From: Flavobacterium sp. RSP15
Lineage (GTDB): Bacteria; Bacteroidota; Bacteroidia; Flavobacteriales; Flavobacteriaceae
Length of the DNA stretch: 64,000 nucleotides
NCBI RefSeq assembly: GCF_003968755.1
Contig: NZ_RYDL01000001.1
Span: 62,001-126,000, forward strand
Direction: 5' to 3'
A program made the position numbers and the translations under genes. The stretch's first letter is position 1. Every line of letters starts with the position of its first letter. The notes under the pieces are model-generated. The model ran no database searches, was not told the DNA's origin, and worked only from the letters and a program-made list of their open reading frames with translations. Positions 44,223 to 53,349 of this stretch are shown here, in pieces.

Positions 44223-44709
44223 ATTGTATTTCTAAAAGAGAAAACCTACTAGTTCCTAAAATCGATTTCACTCTCGAGAAGATGAAGTTGTAAAAAAAGT
44301 AAAAAGCAGCTCATGGAGTTGCTTTTTTGCATAAACAACCAAAACGGCTTGCATACAGGGCAAAATGTATGGATATAATGGTTGTGTCTGTCGTGTTGGA
44401 AGGGATGGTGTCGTGAATAAAGTATTTGATTGGAAGTAGAAATGTATGCAGTATAAGCCACTTTGAGTTAGTCATTTAGCATCTGATTTTCCTTCTTATG
44501 CATAAAATCAGCATCGGTAGGTTGGTATGGAATAGGAATTTATTTCTCCCGGAATAAATTTTGTTCTTCGTATTCTATGGTTTGATAGTAGTTTGATGAG
44601 ATGCCTTAAAAGTGGTGTTTTTAGACCGCTATGTAATTATATTAATACAACCTAAAAACATGTAAATCTTTTAAATAAAAAAAGTCCATTTGTCATTTTT
44701 TTATATAAA
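44223..44709. other. Intergenic stretch without a convincing gene
   Basis: About 490 bases. A terminator-like hairpin (AAAGCAGCTC / GAGTTGCTTT) lies at 44297-44328. A 70-residue minus-strand frame at 44249-44461, rich in His and Cys, crosses it and is not convincing. It may be decayed sequence; nothing else stands out. Confidence 0.4.
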
Positions 44710-44742
44710 AAAGAGGCTGTCTTTTTGAGACAGCCTCTATAA
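44710..44742 (-). terminator. Terminator of the OmpA-family lipoprotein gene
   Basis: Perfect 11-base stem AGAGGCTGTCT / AGACAGCCTCT around TTTTG, with a T tail on the minus strand (A tract to its left). It lies 20 bases 3' of the 44762 gene. Confidence 0.85.
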
Positions 44743-44761
44743 TTTCAATTTAAATATGAAA

Positions 44762-45595
44762 TTATGGTCTTTGTTTTTTCATTTCTTTTTCAATCATTTC
44801 GTAGAATTGATCAATTTTTGGTAAAACAACAATACGAGTTCTTCTGTTACGAGATCTGTTTTCAGCCGAATCATTTGCAACTAAAGGAATATATGAACTT
44901 CTTCCTGCCGCTATTAATTGCTCTGGTTTAACACCCAATTGATTCGTTAAAACACGAATAATAGAAGTAGAACGTTTCACACTTAAATCCCAGTTGTCAA
45001 GTATCACACCGGAACCATTGTAAGGAACATTATCAGTATGACCTTCAACCATACATTCAAAATCGGGTTTGTCATTGACTACTTTGGCAACTTTAGCCAA
45101 AACTACTTTAGCTCTGTCAGTTACTTCATAACTTCCACTTTTGAACAATAGTTTGTCAGCTATAGAGATAAATACAACTCCTTTTTCTACATTTATTTCG
45201 ATATCCGGATCAGAGATACCTACTGAACTTTTTAAACTAGTAACTAACGCAAGTGTTACACTGTCTTTTTTAGTTAAAGCATCTTGCATTCTACTAATTT
45301 TTAAATCTTTCTCTTTGATAGATTCTAACGCTTTTTCGATATTTTCAGCTCCTTTAGTAGACAGAATGGTCATATCTCTAGAAGTACTGATTAAACCTTG
45401 ATTTTGGTCTTTCAAACCACTCACAGTAGCGATAAGACCCGCTTTTTCTTCTAAGCAAGAATTTAATTTTACAGTTGCTGTATTTAATAAATCCTGAGTT
45501 TCTTTGTTTCTAGCTTCTAAATCAGTGTATTTCTTTTTAGACACACATGAGGATAGTACAGCTAAAACGGATAAGGCAATTACTATTTTTTTCAT
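44762..45595 (-). CDS. OmpA-family lipoprotein (peptidoglycan-binding)
   Basis: A 277-aa lipoprotein with a lipobox LAVLSSC (Cys17), a coiled-coil region (~25-120: LEARNKETQDLLNTATVKL) and a C-terminal OmpA domain. Domain landmarks are GHTDNVPYNG near 182, LSVKRSTSIIRVL and NRRTRIVVLP near 252-261, which bind the diaminopimelate of peptidoglycan. It anchors the outer membrane to the cell wall. It has its own promoter and terminator, so it is a single gene. Confidence 0.9.
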   Translation of the reverse strand: MKKIVIALSVLAVLSSCVSKKKYTDLEARNKETQDLLNTATVKLNSCLEEKAGLIATVSGLKDQNQGLISTSRDMTILSTKGAENIEKALESIKEKDLKISRMQDALTKKDSVTLALVTSLKSSVGISDPDIEINVEKGVVFISIADKLLFKSGSYEVTDRAKVVLAKVAKVVNDKPDFECMVEGHTDNVPYNGSGVILDNWDLSVKRSTSIIRVLTNQLGVKPEQLIAAGRSSYIPLVANDSAENRSRNRRTRIVVLPKIDQFYEMIEKEMKKQRP

Positions 45596-45627
45596 AAATT
45601 GTTTAGTTTTAGTTTTAATGTTAATTA

Positions 45628-45662
45628 CAAATTTAACTTTTTTATATTTATTTTATTCCAAA
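45628..45662 (-). promoter_or_regulatory. Promoter of the OmpA-family gene
   Basis: On the minus strand: -33 box TTTG at 45662-45659, 23 bases, then -7 box TAAATTTG at 45635-45628. Spacing is at the long end of the flavobacterial range (17-23). The -33 lies inside the end of the upstream glycosyltransferase gene. Confidence 0.5.
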
Positions 45663-46649
45663 TAAATCGTTAAAAACAACGATATTCCTGATAAAATAAA
45701 TGTAAACGATACTTTTTGTAGTATAGTATTTTTGTTTTTGAAATTTTGCTCTTTTTTTGCATTGTGATGAAAACAGGCTGTAAAAGGACCCATGGGCTTT
45801 TAGTATTGCGAAAAAATGTTTGAACTTTCCTTTGAAAATAAATTGTAAACCTGCAATTCCGTCTAACACCATTCGGATTAAAAGTATCCAAAATAATTGA
45901 TTTTTTGGAATATTTTTGGTTAGCATTAACAATGAATTTCTAAAGTTCAAAAAAGTTTTTTTGGAATTCCCTTGTTGCAAAGTAGCCCCGCCAACATGGT
46001 AAACAACGGACTCATAATTGTATTTTATTTTATACCCTTTGTTGAAAGCACGCCAACATAAATCAATCTCTTCTTGATGTGCAAAAAAATCGCCGTCAAA
46101 GCCATTTAATTCCTTATAAACAGAACTTCGGATAAAAAAACAAGCTCCGGAAGCCCAAAATATTTCTCGGTTGTCATCATACTGACCACAGTCTTTTTCT
46201 ACGGTGTCGAAAATTCGTCCTCGACAATACGGATATCCAAATTTATCAATGAATCCACCGGCAGCACCAGCGTATTCAAAATATTCTTTGCGTTTGAAAT
46301 CTAATATTTTAGGCTGAATAATGGCAGTTTCAGGTTCTTTTCTAAAAGTTTTAAGTATCGGTTGCAACCAATTTTCAGTCACTTCAATGTCAGAATTCAC
46401 CAAGGCAAATAGTGTAGCATCTATGTGTTTTAAGGCTTCATTGTAGCCACTGGCAAAACCCAGATTGCTTTCGTTTTTAACAATTTTAACCAAAGGAAAA
46501 AAAGCTTTTATATAAGAAATCGAATCATCTGTAGAGGCATTGTCAGCCACATAAATGGTAGCTTCCGGTGAATATTTAACCACAGACGGCAAAAATTTTT
46601 CTAATAATAAAATTCCATTCCAATTCAGGATGACGACAGCTACTTTCAT
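45648..46649 (-). CDS. GT2 glycosyltransferase (rhamnosyltransferase-like)
   Basis: A 333-aa GT2 enzyme: VVILNWNGILLLEKFLPSV at the start, VADNASTDDSI near 34-44, NLGFASGYNEAL near 61-72, LVNSDIEV with the metal-binding Asp near 86, and the acceptor segment HQEEIDLCWRAFNKGY near 190-205. This is the rhamnosyltransferase/WbbL type common in cell surface polysaccharide genes. A C-terminal hydrophobic helix suggests membrane association. The sugar donor is unknown. Confidence 0.85.
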   Translation of the reverse strand: MKVAVVILNWNGILLLEKFLPSVVKYSPEATIYVADNASTDDSISYIKAFFPLVKIVKNESNLGFASGYNEALKHIDATLFALVNSDIEVTENWLQPILKTFRKEPETAIIQPKILDFKRKEYFEYAGAAGGFIDKFGYPYCRGRIFDTVEKDCGQYDDNREIFWASGACFFIRSSVYKELNGFDGDFFAHQEEIDLCWRAFNKGYKIKYNYESVVYHVGGATLQQGNSKKTFLNFRNSLLMLTKNIPKNQLFWILLIRMVLDGIAGLQFIFKGKFKHFFAILKAHGSFYSLFSSQCKKRAKFQKQKYYTTKSIVYIYFIRNIVVFNDLFGIK

Positions 46650-46714
46650 TCAGATTTTTAGATTTTCAGATTTTTCGACATTTTAGACCATTACAATCTA
46701 AGAAGTTTAATATT

Positions 46715-47161
46715 CTAACTATTATAATTTGGTAGATTCTCTAGAAAAGCATATCTCTCGTTTTCAAAATCCATTTCGCAAAAGTAATGATTCAATCCAT
46801 TGGTCACCATTAAAAATTCAGACTTTAGTGTCATATTATATCTTGCAATTTGGTCGAAAGTCGCTTGGGTAATTTTTACTTCCGGCGCTTTGCATTCGAT
46901 TAAAATAAAAATAGAACCATCCTTATTAAAAACAACAACATCGTATCTTTTGCGCAAGCCATTGACTTTAAGTACTTTTTCGACATTAATCAATGATTTT
47001 GGGTACTTTTTTTCTTCCAATAAAAATTGAATTACATGCTGGCGAACCCATTCTTCGGAAGTAAGAATGATGAATTTTTTCCTGATTGCATCAAAAATAG
47101 AAACTTTATTTTCGCTATTTTTGAACCGAAAAGTATAGGAAGAAAAATTTAATTGCTGCAT
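46715..47161 (-). CDS. HsdR N-terminal-like (PD-(D/E)XK) nuclease domain protein
   Basis: A stand-alone 148-aa domain resembling the N-terminal nuclease part of type I restriction subunit R. The likely catalytic core is Asp in RYDVVVF and E-x-K in ILIECKAPEVKI (PD..ExK form). The upstream part (EEWVRQHVIQFLLEEKKYPKSL) is the usual helix. The open frame starts at 47221, but Met at 47161 (MQQLNFSSYTF) fits the conserved part better. No HsdM/HsdS or helicase is adjacent, so it is not a full R-M system. Homologues occur widely in Bacteroidota; the role is unknown, perhaps DNA repair. Confidence 0.75.
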   Translation of the reverse strand: MQQLNFSSYTFRFKNSENKVSIFDAIRKKFIILTSEEWVRQHVIQFLLEEKKYPKSLINVEKVLKVNGLRKRYDVVVFNKDGSIFILIECKAPEVKITQATFDQIARYNMTLKSEFLMVTNGLNHYFCEMDFENERYAFLENLPNYNS

Positions 47162-47254
47162 GAAGCAAAAATAGTTATTTTGTTTAAAATTTAAGGTGTA
47201 AAGTTTCATACGATTCAACAAACTTTAAACTTTAAACTTCAAACAAAAAAGAAA

Positions 47255-48259
47255 ATGGATGAAGTATTAAAAATTGTAAATGATATAAAAAACGGAACCA
47301 TCAGGCCCCTATATTTTTTGATGGGAGAAGAGCCATATTATATTGATAAATTAGCGACTTATATTGAGGAAAAAATATTAACAGAAGAAGAAAAAGGATT
47401 CAATCAGACCGTTTTATATGGGAGAGATGTTACGATAGAAGATATTATCTCGACCGCAAAACGCTATCCAATGATGGCGGAACGACAGGTGGTAATTGTC
47501 AAAGAAGCACAGGATTTGATTCGCACGATAGACAAACTGGAGAGCTACGCTGAGAATCCAATGGCAACAACCGTTTTAGTTTTTTGTTACAAATACAAAA
47601 CGCTAGACAAACGTAAAAAACTATCCAAGTTATTGACTAAAAACGGAGTGGTTTATGAAAGTAAAAAACTGTATGAAAACCAAGTTGGGGACTGGATTAA
47701 ACGTGTTTTAGCAGGTAAAAAGTATGCTATAGAGCCTAAAGCTAGTGCCATGCTAGTGGAATTTCTAGGAACGGATCTAAGTAAAATAAACAATGAACTC
47801 GAAAAATTACAAATTATTTTGTCAGCGGGAAGTACCATAACTCCTAAACATATTGAGGAAAACATAGGGTTTAGCAAAGATTTTAATGTGTTTGAATTGC
47901 GAAAAGCAATTGGCGAACGCAACCAATTAAAGGCGTATACGATTGCTGAAAACTTTGCCCAAAACCCAAAAGATAATCCAATGATGGTGACTACCAGTTT
48001 GGTTTTTGGCTTTTTTATCCAATTACTAAAATACCACGGTTTGAAAGATAGAAATCCTAAAAATGTAGCTGCTGTACTAAGCGTGAATCCATTTTTCTTG
48101 AAAGAATATGATGTTGCTTTGAAAAACTATCCCATGAAAAAAGTGAGTCAGATTGTTGGTGCTTTAAGAGATATTGATGTCAAAAGCAAGGGTGTTGGCG
48201 CCAATGCAATGTCGCATTCTGATTTGTTACGAGAAATGCTTTATAAAATATTTAATTAA
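47255..48259 (+). CDS. holA: DNA polymerase III subunit delta
   Basis: A 334-aa clamp-loader subunit that opens the beta clamp. The N-terminal domain YFLMGEEPYYIDKLATYIEE near 20-40 and the RYPMMAERQVVIVKEAQDL motif near 69-87 are typical of HolA. The helical domains include LEKLQIILSAGSTITPKHI, and the C-terminus ends with DLLREMLYKIF. Divergently arranged with the HsdR-N gene, it starts after an AAACTTTAAAC-like A/T leader. Confidence 0.92.
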   Translation: MDEVLKIVNDIKNGTIRPLYFLMGEEPYYIDKLATYIEEKILTEEEKGFNQTVLYGRDVTIEDIISTAKRYPMMAERQVVIVKEAQDLIRTIDKLESYAENPMATTVLVFCYKYKTLDKRKKLSKLLTKNGVVYESKKLYENQVGDWIKRVLAGKKYAIEPKASAMLVEFLGTDLSKINNELEKLQIILSAGSTITPKHIEENIGFSKDFNVFELRKAIGERNQLKAYTIAENFAQNPKDNPMMVTTSLVFGFFIQLLKYHGLKDRNPKNVAAVLSVNPFFLKEYDVALKNYPMKKVSQIVGALRDIDVKSKGVGANAMSHSDLLREMLYKIFN

Positions 48260-48324
48260 AGGGCAAAAAATTCCGATATTTGCACTCCCGATACTTCGGG
48301 TTATTAAAAATAAATACCACAATT

Positions 48325-48507
48325 ATGGCAATGAATAAAAATACTATTTTAGGTTGGGCTACTTTGATAATGATTGTAATGGGTTTATTGCTTATCGCAT
48401 TAGGTGCTTTTAGATATGATGACGTAGCAGGCTGGGGATTTGCAGCTGTAGGTGTTGGCTTTTTGGCTAATGCTTGGGTGTTTAGCTCACTTAAAGGCAG
48501 ACTTTAG
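48325..48507 (+). CDS. CAL67264-family small membrane protein
   Basis: A 60-aa protein with two helices (LGWATLIMIVMGLLLIALGA and WGFAAVGVGFLANAWVFSSL), joined by FRYDDVAG, and a basic end KGRL. It closely fits the family named CAL67264, known only from Bacteroidota and without a function. ATG at 48325 (MAMNKNTILGW) or 48331 is the start; the upstream in-frame ATG at 48280 runs through a CCCGA-TACT-TCGGG hairpin (48287-48300) and is unlikely. It sits between holA and ettA. Confidence 0.8.
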   Translation: MAMNKNTILGWATLIMIVMGLLLIALGAFRYDDVAGWGFAAVGVGFLANAWVFSSLKGRL

Positions 48508-48578
48508 TAGTTATTTTTAATGTAGATATGAGACTTAAGAGCAAATAGATAATATAATTTAAAATTAAAAAAATAGAG

Positions 48579-50273
48579 ATGGCAGACGATAAAAAAGTAA
48601 TATTCTCAATGTCAAAATTGAGTAAAACCTATCAAGGAGCAGATAAACCAGTACTTAAAAACATCTATTTGAGTTTCTTTTATGGAGCTAAGATTGGTAT
48701 TTTGGGTTTAAATGGTTCCGGAAAATCTTCTTTATTAAAAATTATTGCTGGTGTTGATAAAAACTACCAAGGCGATGTAGTGTTTGCACCGGGTTATACG
48801 GTAGGGTATTTAGAACAAGAACCTATTTTAGATGATACTAAAACGGTTATTGAAATTGTAAGAGAAGGAGTTGCTGAAACAATGGCAGTTTTAGAGGAAT
48901 TCAATAAAATCAATGATAGTTTTGGTTTGCCGGAAGTCTATGAAAATGCCGATAAAATGGAGCAATTGATGGATCGTCAAGCACTTTTACAAGATAAAAT
49001 TGATGCATTGGGAGCGTGGGAAATCGATACTAAACTGGAAATCGCCATGGATGCTTTGCGCACTCCGGAAGGCGACACGCCAATTAAGAATTTATCTGGT
49101 GGTGAGCGTCGTCGTGTCGCTTTATGTCGCTTGTTGTTGCAACAACCTGATGTATTACTTTTGGATGAGCCTACAAATCACTTGGATGCCGAAAGTGTAC
49201 TTTGGTTAGAACAACATTTAGCACAATATGCCGGAACTGTAATTGCAGTAACGCACGATAGATACTTCTTGGATAATGTGGCCGGTTGGATTCTGGAATT
49301 GGACAGAGGGGAAGGAATTCCTTGGAAAGGGAACTATTCTTCTTGGTTAGACCAAAAATCAAGCCGTATGGCATTAGAAGAAAAAGTAGCTTCAAAACGC
49401 AGAAAAAACTTAGAACGCGAGTTGGATTGGGTTCGTCAAGGTGCCAAAGGGCGTCAAACAAAACAAAAAGCGCGTTTGCAGAACTATGATAAATTACTAA
49501 ATGAAGACCAAAAACAATTAGATGAAAATCTGGAAATTTATATTCCAAATGGTCCACGTCTAGGAACGAATGTAATTGAAGCCAAAAATGTTGCTAAAGC
49601 ATTTGGAGATAAATTATTGTACGATAATTTAAATTTCACGTTACCACAAGCAGGAATTGTTGGGATTATCGGACCCAATGGGGCTGGTAAATCAACAATT
49701 TTTAAGATGATAATGGGTGAGGAAAAACCAGATTCAGGAGAATTCTCAATAGGAGATACTGTAAAAATTGCTTACGTAGATCAAGCACACTCTAACATAG
49801 ATCCTAATAAATCGATTTGGGAAAACTTCGCAGATGGTCAGGAATTGATTATGATGGGCGGAAAACAAGTAAATTCAAGAGCATATTTGTCACGATTTAA
49901 TTTTGGTGGTGGAGAACAAAATAAAAAAGTTTCTATGCTTTCCGGTGGAGAACGTAACCGTTTGCATCTAGCAATGACTTTGAAAGAAGAAGGAAACGTA
50001 CTTTTGCTAGATGAGCCTACGAATGATTTGGATATCAATACACTTCGCGCATTAGAAGAAGGTTTGGAGAGTTTTGCCGGTTGTGCGGTTGTTATTTCTC
50101 ACGACAGATGGTTCTTAGATAGGATTTGTACACACATTCTAGCTTTTGAAGGAAACTCTGAAGTGTATTGTTTTGAAGGTGGCTTCTCAGAATATGAAGA
50201 AAATAAAAAGAAACGTTTGGGTGGTGATTTAACACCAAAACGATTGAAATACAGAAAATTAATAAGAAGTTAG
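48579..50273 (+). CDS. ettA: Energy-dependent translational throttle protein EttA (ABC-F)
   Basis: A 564-aa ABC-F ATPase with two nucleotide-binding domains: Walker A GLNGSGKSS near 46 and GPNGAGKST near 363, signature motifs LSGGERRR near 173 and LSGGERNR near 458, and Walker B DEPTNHLD and DEPTNDLD. The linker between domains (P-site tRNA interaction motif) includes KASRRKNLERELDWVRQGAKGRQTKQKARL-type sequence at about 265-305. It senses ATP/ADP levels at the ribosomal E site. A clear terminator follows. Confidence 0.95.
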   Translation: MADDKKVIFSMSKLSKTYQGADKPVLKNIYLSFFYGAKIGILGLNGSGKSSLLKIIAGVDKNYQGDVVFAPGYTVGYLEQEPILDDTKTVIEIVREGVAETMAVLEEFNKINDSFGLPEVYENADKMEQLMDRQALLQDKIDALGAWEIDTKLEIAMDALRTPEGDTPIKNLSGGERRRVALCRLLLQQPDVLLLDEPTNHLDAESVLWLEQHLAQYAGTVIAVTHDRYFLDNVAGWILELDRGEGIPWKGNYSSWLDQKSSRMALEEKVASKRRKNLERELDWVRQGAKGRQTKQKARLQNYDKLLNEDQKQLDENLEIYIPNGPRLGTNVIEAKNVAKAFGDKLLYDNLNFTLPQAGIVGIIGPNGAGKSTIFKMIMGEEKPDSGEFSIGDTVKIAYVDQAHSNIDPNKSIWENFADGQELIMMGGKQVNSRAYLSRFNFGGGEQNKKVSMLSGGERNRLHLAMTLKEEGNVLLLDEPTNDLDINTLRALEEGLESFAGCAVVISHDRWFLDRICTHILAFEGNSEVYCFEGGFSEYEENKKKRLGGDLTPKRLKYRKLIRS

Positions 50274-50298
50274 TCTTTCTGAAATAAGTTAATAACAG

Positions 50299-50331
50299 CA
50301 AGAGGATGACTAACAGACATCCTCTTTTTTT
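50299..50331 (+). terminator. Terminator of ettA
   Basis: Stem AGAGGATG / CATCCTCT around an 8-base loop, then a run of seven T. Confidence 0.8.
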
Positions 50332-50526
50332 GTTCTGTCAGAATTCATCATAATGAAAACTGCTAAAAAATTTCTACGTTGACTAAACCAAATTTGACAA
50401 CCATTATAAAAGTTCCTTTGTCCCAAGAAAAAAAGCGCAGTGTCTTTTATGATCCATTTATTTTAAGTTGGTCTAATTTAGACTTCCCATAAAATAAAAG
50501 GCATGATAATTATTATAATTAGTCTT

Positions 50527-50943
50527 TTAGTCTAAAAACTTAGCTTTTAACTCCTTTGTGGGAATCATACAATTTTCCTTTTTTCCAAACCATTTATATC
50601 GATTTGTGGCGATATAATCATAAAAGAAATTGTTGAACGATGTGGGGAATATCGAAAATATAGTGACGAAATAAAATAGTCCGCCTAGGTTTTTAGCTAT
50701 TTCTAAAGCAGCTTCTGATTTATAATAATAAGCAAAACCTGGCTGATATAGAATAATACTATCCGTTTTTTGCGTATCAATTCCAAGTTGTTTGATAATT
50801 TTTTGACCCAAATCAGATTGTAAGGCAACGAATCGGAAAACATCTTTAGTGTCATGTTTAATGATCATTTGTACTGCCGAATCACACAGATTGCAAACAC
50901 CGTCAAAGAGTATAATTTTTTTGTCTTTAGGAATATGGAGCAT
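50527..50943 (-). CDS. DCC-family thiol-disulfide oxidoreductase (DUF393)
   Basis: A 138-aa protein with the DxxCxxC motif: ILFDGVCNLCDSAVQMII at ~11-28, giving Asp14, Cys17 and Cys20. The rest has the thioredoxin-like pattern of DUF393. Its role in redox reactions is inferred from the family. It lies downstream of mutS2 on the minus strand with about 90 bases between, and ends near the convergent ettA terminator. Confidence 0.85.
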   Translation of the reverse strand: MLHIPKDKKIILFDGVCNLCDSAVQMIIKHDTKDVFRFVALQSDLGQKIIKQLGIDTQKTDSIILYQPGFAYYYKSEAALEIAKNLGGLFYFVTIFSIFPTSFNNFFYDYIATNRYKWFGKKENCMIPTKELKAKFLD

Positions 50944-50970
50944 AATTTAAAATTTAAAATTCAACCGTAT

Positions 50971-50997
50971 TGAGATTTCTCCTTCGTCGAAATGACA
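50971..50997. repeat. Fragment of a dispersed flavobacterial intergenic repeat
   Basis: TGAGATTTCTCCTTCGTCGA followed by AATGACA. I recall this TTTCTCC.TCGTCGAAATGACA arm as a recurrent element in flavobacterial spacers, usually with an inverted partner. Only one arm is seen here, so it may be a decayed copy. Confidence 0.4.
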
Positions 50998-51036
50998 AAA
51001 AATGAGATGAGACTGAAAACTGCAAACTGAATACTT

Positions 51037-53202
51037 TCATTTTTTCCCGGCTTCCACAAATTCCAATGCTTCCAGACTCACTTTTGAAGTGAATACACCA
51101 TAGTTTACGGTTGCTTTATTTTTTTCAATAGAATCTATAGTTCCCACCGCTTTTCCATCAAACATTCGCACGCGATCACCAACTTTTAGGATTGGTTTTG
51201 GTTTTTCAACCACGACTTTTAATTTCTTGTCTTTCTTTTCTTTTCTTATTTCCTCCACCTGAACCGTAACTTCTTCAATGATTTCTTTTTTCTTTTCAAT
51301 CAGCGCTTTCGACTCTTTGGTTGTGGCTTTCTTACGCTTTGAATTTTCAATTTCAATGATTTTCAAAAATTCGCCGAGCAGTTCTTTCTTATTTTTATTA
51401 TTGAAATATTTCTCTGAAATATCTTCGATTTTTTGCCCAATGTATATCGTTTTCTGATTGCTGTCGTATAATTCCTGATAGCTTTCTAGTTTTTGCTTGA
51501 TCTTTACATTGATAGTCTCCATTTTCTTGCCTTCTTCACGTGCTTTTATTTCCTCTTCTTTCAGTGTTTGCGATGTTTTTTCCATCTTAGAGCGCTCTTT
51601 CTGAAGGGTAGCAATTGTTTTATCGAAACGTACTTTTCCAACTTCAATTTTCTTTTTGGCTCGATTGATTAAGCTGAAAGGAATTCCGTTTTTCAGAGCG
51701 ACTTCAAAGGTAAATGAACTTCCGGCTTGTCCCAAAGCCAATTTGTACATGGGTTCCAATGATTTTTCATCAAAAAGCATATTAGCATTAGTGGCAAAAG
51801 GCAATTCATTAGCAAGAATTTTTAGATTTGAATAATGCGTTGTAATAATCCCGAAAGCTTCCCGATGGTAGAACTCTTCAAGAAAAATTTCGGCTAAAGC
51901 ACCTCCTAATTCAGGATCTGAACCCGTACCAAATTCATCAATAAGAAACATAGTTTTTCTATTACATTTCTTCAGAAAATAGTTCATGTTCTTTAATCGG
52001 TAACTATACGTACTCAAATGATTTTCAATAGATTGATTGTCTCCTATATCTGTTAAAATCCGATCAAATAAAAACGTTTCACTGCGTTCGTGTACTGGAA
52101 TTAGCATTCCGGATTGCAGCATTAATTGCAGTAATCCAACGGTTTTTAAGGAAATGGTTTTTCCTCCGGCATTTGGTCCGGAAATTACAATAATTCTGTT
52201 TTCTTGGTCTAATTCAATAGTTTGCGGATGCGTGCTTGCGTTTTTCTGTTTGTTGTTCAAATATAAAATAGGGTGATAGGCTTCTCTAAAATAAAGACGG
52301 CGGTTTTCTGTAATGGTTGGTAAAATTCCATTGATTTTATTCGCATATTTTGCCTTTCCAGCAATGACATCAATATCACTCAGAAAATCCTGATATTTGA
52401 TTAACAGCGGTAAATAGGGACGTATATAATTGGATAATTGTTTTAATATTCTGGTGATTTCTTCTTTCTCTTCGTATTCTAAATTACTCAATTCACGAGA
52501 ATATTGTAAGGTAGCTTCCGGTTCAATATAAGCGATACTTCCAGTTTTTGAACTGCCCATAATAGAACCTTTAACTTTACGACGGTACATGGCTAAAACG
52601 GCCAAAACACGTCTGTTTTGAACAAAACTTTCTTTTATATCGTCTAAATATCCTAATGAGTTGTATTGTGTCAATGCTGTTCCAAAACTTTGATTCACTT
52701 TCCCGCGAACCGCATTCATATTCCTCCGGATGTTTAATAAATCCGGTGATGCATTGTCTTTTATTTCACCATATTTATCGACTACTTCATCGACCATCGT
52801 AATAATTTCTTTGGTCAGTTCAACTTGGTTTGCTCTCGCGTTTAAATTTGGATAATAATCCTCGAATTTTCTCAAAAAACTCAACAGGAAATTTACCGTT
52901 GATGAAATGGTGGCAATTTTTCTAAAACTCCCCACTTCCAGAAAACTGTCTTCAATAGCCAGAAATTTAATTTCATGCGTTATAGCGTCAAAACCATGAT
53001 TGGGAATGGCATTGTTATTTTGGAAAGACGAAACATATTCTGAGGTTTGCATTAATGCTTGCATCAACGTTTCCTTGTCTTTAAATGGAGTGATTTCTAA
53101 TGCTTTTTGTTTTCCAATGTCAGTATTACAAATAGTCGAAATTGTTTCGAGAACAGTTGGAAATTGTAAATCTTGTAATGTTTTTTCAGTGATGGATATC
53201 AT
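51037..53202 (-). CDS. mutS2: MutS2-family protein without Smr domain
   Basis: A 721-aa MutS2-type ATPase. The N-terminal helical domain (LSYL-type: LQFPTVLETISTICNTDIGK) and clamp are followed by the ATPase: Walker A SGPNAGGKT near 345, FLIDEFGTGSDPELGGALAEI (Walker B, D-loop) near 430, and ITTHYSNLKIL near 458. A coiled coil (LQKERSKMEKTSQTLKEEE) follows. The C-terminus ends with a KOW-like beta segment (GDRVRMFDGKAVGTIDSI) and no Smr nuclease domain, which bacterial MutS2 often has. It acts on recombination intermediates or collided ribosomes. Confidence 0.88.
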   Translation of the reverse strand: MISITEKTLQDLQFPTVLETISTICNTDIGKQKALEITPFKDKETLMQALMQTSEYVSSFQNNNAIPNHGFDAITHEIKFLAIEDSFLEVGSFRKIATISSTVNFLLSFLRKFEDYYPNLNARANQVELTKEIITMVDEVVDKYGEIKDNASPDLLNIRRNMNAVRGKVNQSFGTALTQYNSLGYLDDIKESFVQNRRVLAVLAMYRRKVKGSIMGSSKTGSIAYIEPEATLQYSRELSNLEYEEKEEITRILKQLSNYIRPYLPLLIKYQDFLSDIDVIAGKAKYANKINGILPTITENRRLYFREAYHPILYLNNKQKNASTHPQTIELDQENRIIVISGPNAGGKTISLKTVGLLQLMLQSGMLIPVHERSETFLFDRILTDIGDNQSIENHLSTYSYRLKNMNYFLKKCNRKTMFLIDEFGTGSDPELGGALAEIFLEEFYHREAFGIITTHYSNLKILANELPFATNANMLFDEKSLEPMYKLALGQAGSSFTFEVALKNGIPFSLINRAKKKIEVGKVRFDKTIATLQKERSKMEKTSQTLKEEEIKAREEGKKMETINVKIKQKLESYQELYDSNQKTIYIGQKIEDISEKYFNNKNKKELLGEFLKIIEIENSKRKKATTKESKALIEKKKEIIEEVTVQVEEIRKEKKDKKLKVVVEKPKPILKVGDRVRMFDGKAVGTIDSIEKNKATVNYGVFTSKVSLEALEFVEAGKK

Positions 53203-53323
53203 TTATGGTTTGGTTGTTTTCTAGACAAAAATAGCTAATAGTTAAGACTATTTAACAGACTTTCACAAAGAATTAATGAATGTTTATTGTACTTTGCATG
53301 ATTCAAAAAGAATATTCTCTCAG

Positions 53324-53331
53324 TATCTTTG
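53324..53331 (+). promoter_or_regulatory. Probable -7 box of ung
   Basis: TATCTTTG is the most frequent Bacteroidota -7 form and lies 18 bases before ATG 53350. A TTTG at 53293-53296 is 27 bases upstream, too far for a regular -33. Confidence 0.4.
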
Positions 53332-53349
53332 CTTTGTAAATACTTAACT

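Noticed and set aside
44249-44461. 70-codon minus-strand frame with HPFQHDRHNHYIH and CPVCKPFW
   Set aside because: It looks a little like a metal-binding peptide, but it crosses a terminator-like hairpin (44297-44328), has no promoter and shows weak coding character. Kept only as a remark.
47220-47250. AAACTTTAAAC-like short direct repeats before holA
   Set aside because: Common A/T-rich spacer sequence in Flavobacterium; too short to call a repeat element.
48287-48300. CCCGA-TACT-TCGGG hairpin before the CAL67264-type gene as a riboswitch or terminator
   Set aside because: A 5-bp stem with a short loop and no T tract; more likely a spacer hairpin. No larger aptamer structure was seen.
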